DNA of 64,000 nucleotides from Nocardioides sp. 1609 (GCF_004522105.1 NZ_SPUJ01000006.1:62001-126000); one strand, 5' to 3'; shown: positions 35,648 through 45,976, counted from the stretch's first letter. Notes: generated by a model not told the origin, from the sequence alone. Program-made: numbers and translations.

Positions 35648-35664
35648 TAGCGATCGCTACAGAA
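35648..35664. promoter_or_regulatory. TetR operator copy 2
   Basis: TAGCGATCGCTACAGAA, whose first 12 bases are a perfect palindrome, ends nine bases before the SDR start codon. Binding would block the SDR gene. Confidence 0.6.
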
Positions 35665-35672
35665 TGGAACAC

Positions 35673-36389
35673 ATGGACATCAACGGCGCGGTAGTCCTCG
35701 TCACCGGAGCGAACCGAGGGATCGGCGCCGCGTTCGTCGAGCAGCTGACCCGACGCGGAGCGGCCAAGATCTACGCCGCCGCCCGCGACGCGGGATCGAT
35801 CGACGTCGACGGCGTGCACGCGCTCGAGCTCGACATCACGCGCGCCGACCAGGTCGATGCAGCGGCGGCAGCAGCCGGCGACGTCCAGGTGGTCATCAAC
35901 AACGCCGGGATCTCCACCGGAACCTCGCTCGTCGCCGGGGACGAGGCTGCGATCCGCCGCGAGATGGACACGAACTTCTACGGTCCGCTGCTCATGACCC
36001 GTGCGTTCGCGCCCGTCCTGGCAGCCAACGGCGGCGGGGCGATCCTCAACGTCATCTCGGCGCTGTCCTGGTTCACGGCGCCCGGCGCCGGCGCCTACGC
36101 GGCGTCGAAGGCCGCGGCCTGGGCGCTGACCGACAGCACCCGCCTCGAGCTCGCCGCCCAGGGAACCCACGTCGTCGCCGTGCACATGGGGCTGGTCGAC
36201 ACCGACATGGCCAGGTCCTTGCAGGCACCGAAGATCATGCCGTCGGCCCTCGCGAGCGCCGGTCTCGACGCCATCGAGTCGGGTGCGCAGGAAGTGCTGG
36301 CCGACGACTGGGCGAAGTTCATCAAGTCCGGCCTCACCCTCGACCCGAAGGCCCGGTACGAGCAGATCTTCGCCGCCCTCGGCGCCTGA
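35673..36389 (+). CDS. Short-chain dehydrogenase/reductase
   Basis: 238 residues. The cofactor motif is VTGANRGIGAAF at about residue 10, the NNAG motif is VVINNAGIS, and the catalytic Tyr-Lys pair is YAASKAAA with the Ser in NVISALSW. All classical SDR residues are present. It probably reduces a carbonyl compound with NAD(P)H. The TetR partner and two operators suggest induction by the substrate. The ATG at 35673 is preferred over 35664. Confidence 0.92.
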   Translation: MDINGAVVLVTGANRGIGAAFVEQLTRRGAAKIYAAARDAGSIDVDGVHALELDITRADQVDAAAAAAGDVQVVINNAGISTGTSLVAGDEAAIRREMDTNFYGPLLMTRAFAPVLAANGGGAILNVISALSWFTAPGAGAYAASKAAAWALTDSTRLELAAQGTHVVAVHMGLVDTDMARSLQAPKIMPSALASAGLDAIESGAQEVLADDWAKFIKSGLTLDPKARYEQIFAALGA

Positions 36390-36570
36390 GCCGACCTGCC
36401 ACGGGGTGCCTCGGCGTACCCCAGTCACCGTGCGACTTCCCCACAGGCTGCGCGGCATCCCGCCAGCAGCTCGCCGGTGACGGTGACGGTGGTATCACCG
36501 CCCGAGCCGCCGGCTCCTTCAAGCAGGACGGCGTGTCGTGCGGGCCGCCGACGAGTCGAAGGAGCCACCG

Positions 36571-37740
36571 GTGACGATCGCGCCGCCCCTCTCGCCGGTC
36601 CCGCAGCAGCGACCGCAGGCCGAGCCGCGCGTCAACCCGAGGAGCGCTCCGACGACGCCGGTGCTCACCGTCGACCTGGCGGCGGTCGGCGGCGCCTACC
36701 GGCAGCTTCGTGCCGCGCTGCCCGGCGTCGACCTGTACTACGCGGTCAAGGCGAACCCGTCACGGGCGGTGCTCGACGTGCTCCGCGGTGAGGGGGCGTG
36801 CTGGGACGTCGCCAGCCCGGGGGAGATTGAGGCCGTCCTCGCCGTCGACCCCGACCCGGCGCGCATCTCCTACGGCAACACCGTGAAGAAGCCGGCCGAC
36901 ATCGCGCACGCCCATGCCCTGGGCGTGCGCCGGTTCTCCGTCGACTGCGACGCCGAGCTGGACAAGCTGATCGCACGGGCACCTGGTGCCACGCTGCTGG
37001 TACGGATCACCACCAGCGGAGCCGGCGCCGACTGGGCCCTCGGGCGGAAGTTCGGCTGCGACGAGGTGACGGCCGGCCGGTTGCTCGCCCGGGCCGTCAC
37101 ACACGGCCACCCGGTAGGCACCTGCTTCCACGTCGGGAGTCAGCAGCGCGACGTCACGGCGTGGGACGAGCCGTTGATGACGACCGCGCGGCTCCGAGCC
37201 GTCGTCCGAGCCCACGGCACCGACCTCGCCGTCGTCGACCTCGGCGGAGGCTTCCCGGCGCACGCCGCCGATCCGACGCCGGACGTGCCGTCGTTCGGCA
37301 GGGCGATCATGGCGGCCGTCGGGCGCTACCTCGGTCCGGACGTTCCCCCGCTCATGGCCGAGCCGGGTCGTGGGCTCGTCGCCGACGCCGGCACCCTCGA
37401 GACCGAGGTGGTCCTCGTCTCCGAGCGCGCCGGTCGGCGCTGGGTGTACATCGACGTGGGGTTGTTCTCGGGGCTGGCCGAGACGATGGGCGAAGCGATC
37501 CGCTACCGGATCAGTGCGCACCGCGACGCGCGCCCGCTCCGCGGGCCGACCGGGGACGTCGTCCTGGCCGGCCCGACCTGCGACAGCGTTGACGTCCTGT
37601 ACCAGCAGCACCGTCCCCGGCTGCCGCTCGACCTGCGGGTGGGCGACCGGCTGCGCATCCATGCCGCCGGCGCCTACACCACGACGTACTCCTCGGTGGG
37701 GTTCAACGGGTTCGCGCCCCTCCGCGAGGTCCATCGGTGA
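36571..37740 (+). CDS. Type III PLP-dependent decarboxylase (ornithine/diaminopimelate decarboxylase family)
   Basis: 389 residues. The PLP lysine is in YYAVKANPS (about residue 58), followed by the barrel motifs CFHVGSQ, VVDLGGGFPA and EPGRGLVADAG, and the C-terminal Cys motif GPTCDSVDVL. These are the fold type III decarboxylases acting on ornithine, lysine, diaminopimelate or citryl-diamino acids. GGAG before the GTG at 36571 sets the start. Its stop overlaps the MFS start (GTGA), so product and exporter are probably linked. Substrate not determined. Confidence 0.9.
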   Translation: MTIAPPLSPVPQQRPQAEPRVNPRSAPTTPVLTVDLAAVGGAYRQLRAALPGVDLYYAVKANPSRAVLDVLRGEGACWDVASPGEIEAVLAVDPDPARISYGNTVKKPADIAHAHALGVRRFSVDCDAELDKLIARAPGATLLVRITTSGAGADWALGRKFGCDEVTAGRLLARAVTHGHPVGTCFHVGSQQRDVTAWDEPLMTTARLRAVVRAHGTDLAVVDLGGGFPAHAADPTPDVPSFGRAIMAAVGRYLGPDVPPLMAEPGRGLVADAGTLETEVVLVSERAGRRWVYIDVGLFSGLAETMGEAIRYRISAHRDARPLRGPTGDVVLAGPTCDSVDVLYQQHRPRLPLDLRVGDRLRIHAAGAYTTTYSSVGFNGFAPLREVHR

Positions 37741-39056
37741 ACCCCCCGGGCTTCCGGTCGGCGCTGGCGAGCAAGGCGTTCCGCCGGCTCTGCCTCGCTC
37801 ACGGGGTGGCCACGGTCGGTCAGCTCGTCCTCACCCTCGCGGTGGGGGTCCACGTCCTGGCTGAGACCCGGTCAGGCGCCTGGGTCTCCGTCACGGTCGC
37901 GTTGGCGTTCGCGCCGTACGCCCTCTGCTCGGCGCTGGCCGGTGTCCTGGCCGACCGCCGGTCGCGCAGCGCGGTGCTGGCCGGCTCCGCGTGGGTGCGA
38001 GCGGCCCTCGCACTCGGGCTGTTCGTCTGGACGGCCGTCGGTGGGCCGGTCGCCGTCATGGTCGGTGTCACCGCTCTGGTCGCGGTAGCCGCGACGCCGT
38101 CGTTCCCCGCGCTCGCCGCTGCCACCCCGGAGTGCGTGCCGGACCGCGACCTGCCGCCGGCGAACGCGCTCGTCACCTGCGTCGAGAACGTCACCTGGAT
38201 CGGCGGACCCGGGGTTTTCGGGCTGCTCGTCCTGGCCGGGGCGGGGACGGAGGCGACGGTGCTCGCCGCCGCCGTCCTGTTCCTCGTCGCCGGCACCGTC
38301 GCTGCGCCCGTGCGACTGCACCGCCCGATGCGGGATCGACCGACCGGTTGGCTGGGCGACCTCGTCGCCGGGGTGGCCGCCGTGGCCCGTCGGCCCGAGG
38401 TCCGCCGACCCATGAGCCTCGCCGTCCTGGACAACTTCCTCTACGGCTACCTGGTCGTGGCGATCGTGCTCCTCGCCGACGCGGGGCCGGAGGGCGACGA
38501 CCCGCTCGGTCTGCTCAACACCACTCTGGCCGTGGGGGCCCTGGCGTCGATGCTGGTCGTGAACCGATGCACCCGCGGCGACCGGACCTCGGCGGTCCTG
38601 GTCGTGACCCTCCTCGGCTTCTGCGTCACGCTCGTCATCCTGGGGTTGGTCGGCGCCACCGCGGTCGGCGTCGCGCTCGTCACCGTCGCCGGGGGCACGA
38701 CCCTGGTCGCGGAGGTGGCTGCGGTGACGCTGCTCCAGCGTGGGACCGACAGCGGCACGCTGGCCCGGGTGTTCGGGATCTACGACCAGCTCAACGTGGG
38801 CGCGATCGCCCTCGGCTCGCTGCTGGCCGGGCCACTCTCGGCGGCGGCGGGGCCACGCGGCGGGCTCGTCGCCGTCGCCGGCCTCGGGATCGTGCTCACG
38901 CTGCCGGCGCTCCGCGGTCAGCTCCGCCGTGCCCCAGGGCTCTCGCCGGGGCCGACGACCTCGACGTCCTCGCCGCCGCCGACGGCCAGGACCGACGTGC
39001 CGCCGAGGTCGCCCACGGAGCTGCCGGCCCGGAGGAGGTCGTCCACGACCCCGTGA
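37737..39056 (+). CDS. MFS transporter coupled to the decarboxylase
   Basis: 439 residues with about twelve helices and a long Pro/Ser/Thr-rich C-terminal tail (about the last 40 residues). The start overlaps the decarboxylase stop (GTGA). Helix 1-2 (RLCLAHGVATVGQLVLTLAV) and the loop LADRRSRSAVLAG follow the MFS exporter pattern. It may export the decarboxylation product or a siderophore-like molecule, as exporters of this group do next to decarboxylases. Confidence 0.88.
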   Translation: MNPPGFRSALASKAFRRLCLAHGVATVGQLVLTLAVGVHVLAETRSGAWVSVTVALAFAPYALCSALAGVLADRRSRSAVLAGSAWVRAALALGLFVWTAVGGPVAVMVGVTALVAVAATPSFPALAAATPECVPDRDLPPANALVTCVENVTWIGGPGVFGLLVLAGAGTEATVLAAAVLFLVAGTVAAPVRLHRPMRDRPTGWLGDLVAGVAAVARRPEVRRPMSLAVLDNFLYGYLVVAIVLLADAGPEGDDPLGLLNTTLAVGALASMLVVNRCTRGDRTSAVLVVTLLGFCVTLVILGLVGATAVGVALVTVAGGTTLVAEVAAVTLLQRGTDSGTLARVFGIYDQLNVGAIALGSLLAGPLSAAAGPRGGLVAVAGLGIVLTLPALRGQLRRAPGLSPGPTTSTSSPPPTARTDVPPRSPTELPARRRSSTTP

Positions 39057-39134
39057 CGGTTGCACTGACCTCACAGCACCGCGGCAGACAGCAGCGGCAC
39101 CCCGCAGGGCGCGACAGGCCTCCGACGCAGAAGA

Positions 39135-39164
39135 CCCCTGACTCGCATCTCTGCAGGTCAGGGG
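39135..39164 (-). terminator. Hairpin downstream of tRNA-Thr
   Basis: CCCCTGAC and GTCAGGGG form an 8-bp stem around a 14-base loop just beyond the 3' end of the tRNA; on the minus strand it is followed by TCTTCTGC. It may also stop the MFS gene transcript. Confidence 0.55.
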
Positions 39165-39175
39165 CCTTCGGGTGA

Positions 39176-39247
39176 GCCGCCTGTCAGAATCGAACTGACG
39201 ACCTAGTCATTACGAGTGACTCGCTCTACCGACTGAGCTAAGGCGGC
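39176..39247 (-). tRNA. tRNA-Thr, anticodon CGT
   Basis: The 72-base minus-strand sequence folds into a full cloverleaf: acceptor GCCGCCT/AGGCGGC, D arm GCTC/GAGC, anticodon stem AGTCA/TGACT with loop CTCGTAA (anticodon CGT at positions 34-36, reading ACG), and T arm GTCAG/CTGAC with TTCGATT. No CCA is encoded. No direct repeat suggesting an integration site was seen beside it. Confidence 0.97.
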
Positions 39248-39399
39248 CTGCTGCACTCGGCAGCGACGACGAGTATAGGGACAGACCCGATCGGGTACGG
39301 AATCGGCGGTCGGCACGGGCTCAAGTCCTGGCTCGCACCGACCGAAGGACCAGGTAACCCCCCACGCACCCGTACCTGGCCCGTCCCCCCGGAGCACAC

Positions 39400-41187
39400 G
39401 TGAGCATCGCCCCCACGTCGCCGTCCCCCCAGGACGGCGGCGCACTCGACCCCTCGGACGCCGACCCGCTGTCGCGCCGCCTCCTGGCGCGCGGCCTGGT
39501 CGCCGGACTGGCGGCGGCGGCGGTCAGCCCCGCCCTCACCGCGACCGAGGCGGAGGCGGTCGACGCCAGGCACCGCCGACGGTGCCGACACTGGCACCGC
39601 TGCGCGAAGCACCCGAAGCACACCTGCCGGCGCAAGCACCGGTGCAAGCACCTGCGCCACCGTGCCGCGCCGACCCAGCCCGGGGAGCCCACCGGCCCCA
39701 CGGAGCCGACCGGGCCCGGCACGCCGACCGGCCCGCCGTCCGACCCCGACTTCGTGCGCTCGCCGGTGCCGACGGCGGCGTCGTTGCACCTCGCCAACCG
39801 GTTCACCTACGGCATGACGCCGGCGCTGCACGAGGAGATGCGGGGGGCCGGGGGCCCGGCGCGGTGGTTCGAGCAGCAGCTCGACCCCGCCTCGATCGCG
39901 GACCCGAAGGCCGACCCGATGCACACCTGGTGGCTCTCGATCGACCTCGACGCCCCGACGATCGCCCAGCGCAACAACGACGAGGTCGAGGGCGGCTGGG
40001 TGGCGATGGCCAACTACGCGCGCTGGTGCCTGCTGCGGCGCATCTACTCCCAGCGCCAGGTGCTCGAGGTGATGACCGAGTTCTGGGAGAACCACCTGCA
40101 CGTACCGCTGGACGACGACGGCGTCTTCGCCTACCGCGCCGACTACGGCAAGCTGCTGCGCAGCCACGCGCTCGGCCGGTTCGACCAGATGCTCGTCGCC
40201 GCGATCACCCACCCGGCCATGGGGACCTCGCTCGACAACGCGCGGTCCACGAAGAAGGCGCCCAACGAGAACCTCGGCCGCGAGCTCCTCGAGCTGCACA
40301 CCGTCGGCCGCGGCAACCACGGTGAGGACGACGTCAAGACGTCCTCGCGGATCCTCACCGGCTACCGCGTCGACCTGTGGACGACGTGGCGCTCGTACTA
40401 CGACCCGGCCAGCCACTGGACCGGCCCGGTCAGCGTCCTCGGCTTCGAGCACCCCAACGCGAACGCCGACGGCCGCGCCGTCACCGAGGCCTACCTGACC
40501 CACCTGGCCCGGCACCCGCGCACCGCGGAACGGATCGCCCGCAAGCTCGCCGTCCGGTTCGTCTCCGACGACCCGCCGGCAGCGCTGGTGGAGCGGCTCG
40601 CCCGCGTCTACCTGGACAACGAGACGGCCATCAAGCCGGTGCTGCGGGCGCTCGTCGCGTCTCCGGAGTTCCTCGGCGCGGCCGGGCGGAAGGTCAGGAC
40701 CCCCACCGACGACGTCGTGGCCACCCACCGCGCGCTGAGCACCGAGATCGCCAGGCCGGTCAACGCGGACTCCGCGGCCAACTCCTTCCTGTGGCACACC
40801 AGCTCGATCGGCCACTCGCCGTTCGCGTGGGCCCGCCCCGACGGCCCGCCCGACACCGGCCGCGCCTGGTCGTCGGCCTCGCGGCTGCTGGCCTCGTTCG
40901 ACGTCCACCTCACCCTCTCCGGAGGCTGGTGGCCGACCAGGCAGATCACCTACCGCACCCCGGCGAGCTGGATGCCCGCCGACAGCGTCCGGTTCGACCA
41001 GCTCGTCGACCACCTCTGCCGCCAGCTGCTCGGCAAGGCGGCGCCGGCGCGCCTGGTGACCGCCTGCGCCCAGGCCGTCAACGTGCCCGAGAGCGCCACC
41101 ATCACCGCCAGCCACGCGGTGGTGCGGTGGCAGTTCCCGCTGGTGCTGACGACCCTGCTCGACAGCCCCGACCACCTGCACCGCTGA
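39400..41187 (+). CDS. DUF1800-family protein with Tat-like signal
   Basis: 595 residues. The start SRRLLARGLVAGLAAAAVSP is a twin-arginine-like signal; a short Cys/His/Arg-rich stretch (about residues 57-90, such as HRRRCRHWHRCAKHPKHTCR) and a Pro/Thr/Gly linker follow. From about residue 125 the DUF1800 core appears: LHLANRFTYGMTPALHEEM, ENLGRELLELHTVGRG, KLAVRFVSDDPPAALV, and FLWHTSSIGHSPFAWARPDG. It is encoded just before the DUF1501 partner; the pair is exported together in many bacteria and has unknown function. The GTG start at 39400 has a CCCCCCGGAG ribosome site. Confidence 0.9.
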   Translation: MSIAPTSPSPQDGGALDPSDADPLSRRLLARGLVAGLAAAAVSPALTATEAEAVDARHRRRCRHWHRCAKHPKHTCRRKHRCKHLRHRAAPTQPGEPTGPTEPTGPGTPTGPPSDPDFVRSPVPTAASLHLANRFTYGMTPALHEEMRGAGGPARWFEQQLDPASIADPKADPMHTWWLSIDLDAPTIAQRNNDEVEGGWVAMANYARWCLLRRIYSQRQVLEVMTEFWENHLHVPLDDDGVFAYRADYGKLLRSHALGRFDQMLVAAITHPAMGTSLDNARSTKKAPNENLGRELLELHTVGRGNHGEDDVKTSSRILTGYRVDLWTTWRSYYDPASHWTGPVSVLGFEHPNANADGRAVTEAYLTHLARHPRTAERIARKLAVRFVSDDPPAALVERLARVYLDNETAIKPVLRALVASPEFLGAAGRKVRTPTDDVVATHRALSTEIARPVNADSAANSFLWHTSSIGHSPFAWARPDGPPDTGRAWSSASRLLASFDVHLTLSGGWWPTRQITYRTPASWMPADSVRFDQLVDHLCRQLLGKAAPARLVTACAQAVNVPESATITASHAVVRWQFPLVLTTLLDSPDHLHR

Positions 41188-41200
41188 ACCGGAGACCTTG

Positions 41201-42463
41201 ATGACCGAGCAGCAGAACGACCCGCAGCCCTGCTGCGACGACTACGTGCGGACGTCGCGGCGCTCGTTCCTCCGTGGCGCGCTGGTGGCCGGGGGCGCCG
41301 TCACCGCGACCTTCGGCACGGCCTTCACCGAGACGTCGTACGCCGCCGCCGGTCAGGCCGACCAGGTGCTGGTCGTGCTGTCGATGCGGGGCGCCTGCGA
41401 CGGGCTGAGCCTGGTCGTCCCCCACGCCGACCCGGTCTACTACCAGGCCCGGCCGAGCATCGCTGTCCCCTCCGAGCGGCTGCTCGCCAAGGACGCCATG
41501 TTCGGTCTGCACCCGTCGTTCGCGCCGCTCGTCCCGCTCTGGAACGCGGGGAGGATGGCCGCCGTCCACGCCACCGGGCTGCCCTCGCCGAACCGCTCCC
41601 ACTTCTCGGCGATGGAGGAGGTCGAGGACGCCGACCCCGGCTCGGACGCGCGCACCGGCTGGCTGAACCGCCTCGTCGGTCGCGACGGCGCCGGCTCGCC
41701 GATCGAGGCGATCCAGATGGGCGGCGGCGTGCCGGCCACCGCCGTCATGGGACCGCAGCCGGTCCTGGTCACCCCCACCATCGACCGCGTCCGCCTGGCC
41801 GGCGGGAGCTCGGCCGCCGAGGCCGCGGCGCGACGTCGCTCGCTGAGCACCGCCTGGGCGGGCAGCTCCACCGACCTCGGCGTCGGCTTCCGCTCGACGC
41901 TCGAGGTGATCGACGACTTCGCCCCGGTGCATGCAACGTCGACGACGCCGTCGAACGGCGCGGTCTACCCGCGCAACGACCTGGCCTCGGCCCTCCAGGC
42001 CACGGCGCGCACGATCCGCGCCGACGTCGGCGCCGAGATCATCACCGTCGACCACGGCTCCTGGGACCACCACACCTGGATCGGCAACCTCGGCGACGGC
42101 AACCTGGTCCGCAAGGCCAACGAGATGGCCGGCGCGATCGCGGCCTTCTTCGCCGACCTCGGGCCGCTGGCCGACAAGGTCACCCTGGTCACCATCAGCG
42201 AGTTCGGCCGGCGGGTCAAGGAGAACGCCAGCCAGGGTCTCGACCACGGCCACGGGAACGTGATGTTCCTGTTCGGCGCGGGCGTCAAGGGCGGTCGGTA
42301 CTACGGCACCTGGCCCGGCCTCACCAACACCGTCGACGCCGACCTCCTGGTCACCACGGACTACCGCAGCGTGCTCTCGGAGGTCATCGTGTCGCGCTTC
42401 GGCGCCTCGCCGGCGCAGGTCTTCCCGGGCACCACGACCCAACACCTCGGCGCCATGGTGTGA
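41201..42463 (+). CDS. DUF1501-family protein with Tat signal
   Basis: 420 residues. The N-terminus has the twin-arginine motif SRRSFLRGALVAGGAVTATF. The DUF1501 core (alkaline-phosphatase superfamily-like) includes LSMRGACDGLSLVVP, NRSHFSAMEEVEDADPGSDA, VDHGSWDHHTWIG and GLDHGHGNVMFLFGAG. His and Asp residues in the last two motifs are probably metal ligands. It is coded 13 bases after the DUF1800 gene with GGAG upstream of the ATG. Together they form an exported pair of unknown function. Confidence 0.9.
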   Translation: MTEQQNDPQPCCDDYVRTSRRSFLRGALVAGGAVTATFGTAFTETSYAAAGQADQVLVVLSMRGACDGLSLVVPHADPVYYQARPSIAVPSERLLAKDAMFGLHPSFAPLVPLWNAGRMAAVHATGLPSPNRSHFSAMEEVEDADPGSDARTGWLNRLVGRDGAGSPIEAIQMGGGVPATAVMGPQPVLVTPTIDRVRLAGGSSAAEAAARRRSLSTAWAGSSTDLGVGFRSTLEVIDDFAPVHATSTTPSNGAVYPRNDLASALQATARTIRADVGAEIITVDHGSWDHHTWIGNLGDGNLVRKANEMAGAIAAFFADLGPLADKVTLVTISEFGRRVKENASQGLDHGHGNVMFLFGAGVKGGRYYGTWPGLTNTVDADLLVTTDYRSVLSEVIVSRFGASPAQVFPGTTTQHLGAMV

Positions 42464-42514
42464 GCTGACTGCCCGAGCTGACTGCCCGAGCGTGCGAGGG
42501 CGAGTCAGCTCAGA

Positions 42515-42662
42515 GGTCGTCGAGCAGGCGGCGCGACCGAGGAACGAGGTCGCGACCCGCGTGTCGAGACGCCTGGCCCGGCGAGGCCAGCCCTCGACGG
42601 GGGCCGGTCTCGCGGGCCGTGGGTTTCGTCGGCGCTCGTCGGAGCTCGCTTGCTCGACCTCC
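42515..42662. repeat. Degenerate intergenic inverted-repeat mosaic
   Basis: The segment starts GGTCGTCGAGCAGG and ends TTGCTCGACCTCCG, which is its rough inverse, with words such as GTCGAGACGCC and GGGTTTCGTCGG between. It resembles the TCGAC-rich dispersed repeats seen between genes in Nocardioides-like genomes. A 13-base direct repeat (GAGCTGACTGCCC) lies just before it. Confidence 0.45.
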
Positions 42663-42692
42663 GAAGCGTGCTGGGGAGGTTGCGCTGGTAGG

Positions 42693-42875
42693 TCAGGCGT
42701 CGACGAGGTCGCGGGCGCGACCGCCGTCGAACGGGCTGTAGTCGAGGGTCTGGGTCGACCCGCACCAGCAGGTGAAGGAGACGACCATGCCCTGGTCGGT
42801 GCTGGTGACACCGGAGAGCTGGCTGGGGAAGGTGAGCTGGCGCTTGCCGCAGGAGGTGCAGGAGTGGACGAACAT
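42693..42875 (-). CDS. Small zinc-ribbon-like protein
   Basis: 60 residues with two cysteine pairs: HSCTSCGKR at the start and FTCWCGSTQ in the middle, spaced as a zinc ribbon. The remainder is SPFDGGRARDLVDA. It may bind a metal or nucleic acid or act as a partner of the divergent LysR target system. The ATG at 42875 fits the length; upstream in-frame extension is less likely. Confidence 0.7.
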   Translation of the reverse strand: MFVHSCTSCGKRQLTFPSQLSGVTSTDQGMVVSFTCWCGSTQTLDYSPFDGGRARDLVDA

Positions 42876-42913
42876 GTCTCTATTCTGAAGGGCTCCCGAC
42901 CCCAGGGGTAGCC

Positions 42914-42934
42914 TTGGTTTCCAGCACGAACCAA
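42914..42934. promoter_or_regulatory. Palindrome in front of the LysR gene
   Basis: TTGGTT-N9-AACCAA has perfect 6-bp arms and follows a TAGCCT -10 box (42909-42914). It lies between the zinc-ribbon gene and lysR, as expected for a LysR autoregulatory site (T-N11-A type). Confidence 0.6.
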
Positions 42935-42961
42935 AGGCCGGCCCTTGAGGAGAATGTGACC

Positions 42962-43885
42962 GTGCTCTCACTGCACCAGCTGCGCTGCTTCCTGGCCACC
43001 TACGAGCACGGCTCGCTCACCGCGGCCGCCGACGAGCTCGGCTACGCCCAGCCGTCGGTCTCCGAGCAGGTCCGCGCGCTCGAGAAGTCGCTGGGCGTCC
43101 AGCTGTTCCGCCGTGTGGGGCGCGGCGTCGTCCCGACCACCGTCGCCGACACGCTGCGCCCGCACGCCGAGAAGGTGCTGGCCTCGGTCGCCGAGGCCCA
43201 GGACGCCGTCCGCAGCGTCCGGTCCTTCGAGACCGGCACGATCCGGTTCGGGATGTTCGGCGTCGCCCGCCTCTACGCCAGCGCCGGCCTGATCGCCGAC
43301 GTGCTCGCCCGCTACCCCGGCGTCCGGGTCGAGCTCGTCGGCCAGAACTCCACCGCGGTCGCCGAGGACCTGCGCCGCGGTCGCCTCGAGGCGGCGATGC
43401 TCGCGGTCGCCGGTGTCCGCAGCGAGGGGATCACCATCACTCCGGTCGCGCGCGAGGAGCTCGTCTACATCTCCGCCGACCCGGCCCGGCTGGCCACCCC
43501 GGTCACCGCGCACCGGCTCGCGCTGGCCACCCTCGTGATGCCCGAGACGACCTGGCGCGCCGAGGACTCCACCCGGATCCTGCTGCGCCAGTTGCTGCAC
43601 GGCACCGGTCGCAACCCGCAGACCCGGATCGAGGTCGAGGACGTCGAGACGGCCGTCGAGATCGTCGGTCTCGGGCTCGCCGACTCCGTCATCCCCCGCG
43701 GCGCCGCCGAGCAGCTGCTCCCCCGGCTCGCCCCGAACGCCGGCTGGGTCGCCCTGCGCCCGCGGGTCTGGGACACCTTCGCCGTCGTGCACCGCGCCGG
43801 CGCCGTCCTCTCGCCGGCGGCCCAGCTGATGATCGAGCTCGCCACGGCCCGGATCCGGGAGATCGCCGAGCCGCTCGGCAGGTGA
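42962..43885 (+). CDS. LysR-family transcriptional regulator
   Basis: About 307 residues. The helix-turn-helix is QLRCFLATYEHGSLTAAADE then LGYAQPSVSEQVRALEKSLG, and the effector domain starts near GTIRFGMFGVARLYAS. It probably controls the divergent small gene and itself via the palindrome at 42914. The GTG at 42962 has GGAG nine bases upstream; GTG 42956 is the alternative. Confidence 0.9.
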   Translation: MLSLHQLRCFLATYEHGSLTAAADELGYAQPSVSEQVRALEKSLGVQLFRRVGRGVVPTTVADTLRPHAEKVLASVAEAQDAVRSVRSFETGTIRFGMFGVARLYASAGLIADVLARYPGVRVELVGQNSTAVAEDLRRGRLEAAMLAVAGVRSEGITITPVAREELVYISADPARLATPVTAHRLALATLVMPETTWRAEDSTRILLRQLLHGTGRNPQTRIEVEDVETAVEIVGLGLADSVIPRGAAEQLLPRLAPNAGWVALRPRVWDTFAVVHRAGAVLSPAAQLMIELATARIREIAEPLGR

Positions 43886-43949
43886 GAAGCTCCTGAGACA
43901 GTCGCGACAACCCGTTTCCGGCAACCACGAGGGTGGGAGTCTGGGCACC

Positions 43950-45028
<1,079 letters not shown>

Positions 45029-45032
<4 letters not shown>

Positions 45033-45976
45033 CCGCTGCTCCCGGGCCGGTGCCGCTCGGCACCGCGTCGCCGGAGGCCGTCTTCGACGCGCTCGACCTC
45101 GCCGTGCGCCGCCGGCTCCCCGGCCGGCTGCACGGCGACAAGCGCGGCCTGCGCCTCGGGCCGGGCTCGGACCCCGAGGAGGTCGTGCGCTACCGGCCCG
45201 GCGAGGACGACGTCCGCCGGATCGACTGGAACGTCACCGCCCGGGCCGGCGAGGCGCACGTGTGGCGCCCCGTCGCCGAGCACGAGCTGGAGGCGTGGGT
45301 GCTCGTCGACGACACCGCGAGCATGGCCTTCGGCACCGTCCACCTCGAGAAGCGCCAGGTCGCCGACGGCGTCACCGCCGCGGTCGCGCTGCTCACCCAG
45401 GGCCCCGGCAACCGGCTCGGGACCGCCCACCTCGCCGCCGACGGCCTCACCTGGGCCCAGCCGCTCCCCTCGCGCGCGGCCGCGCACCGCGCGCTGCGCC
45501 GGCACCGCGCCACCGCACCGGTCGGCGGCGGCTCGGTCGACGTCGGGCTCGCCCAGGCCGTCCGCACCTTCGCCACCCGTCACCCGCGCCCCGGCGTCCG
45601 CGTCGTCGTCACCGACTTCGTCGAGCCCGACGGCCGGATGGAGCGCCCCTTCGCGTGGGAGACGCCGTTGCGGCGGCTGGCGGCCGTCCACGAGACGCTC
45701 GTGGTCGAGGTCGTCGACCCCCGCGAGCTCGAGCTGCCCGACGTCGGCGCGGTCACCCTCGAGGACCCCGAGACCGGACGCCGCCGCGAGATCTTTACCT
45801 CCGACCGCCGGCTCCGCGCGCGGTACGCCGCCGCCACCGCCGCGCACCGCGCCGCCACCGCGGACGCCGTCCGAGCCGCGCGGGCCGGCCACGTGCTGCT
45901 GCGCACCGACCGGGACTGGGTGCGCGACCTCGCGCGGTTCGTCAACGGCCGCCCGATGCGCCGCGTGACGGCATGA
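45029..45976 (+). CDS. DUF58 domain protein
   Basis: 315 residues. The core motif DPEEVVRYRPGEDDVRRIDW then NVTARAGEAHVW is characteristic of DUF58. A VWA-like part includes VLVDDTASMAFG and VVVTDFVEPD. It is cytoplasmic or membrane-associated and works with MoxR. The start overlaps MoxR stop; the end overlaps the VWA gene (ATGA). Confidence 0.9.

Noticed and set aside
39176..39247. tRNA-Thr as an integration site of a mobile element
   Set aside because: No integrase, no direct repeat of the tRNA end and no composition break is visible beside it.
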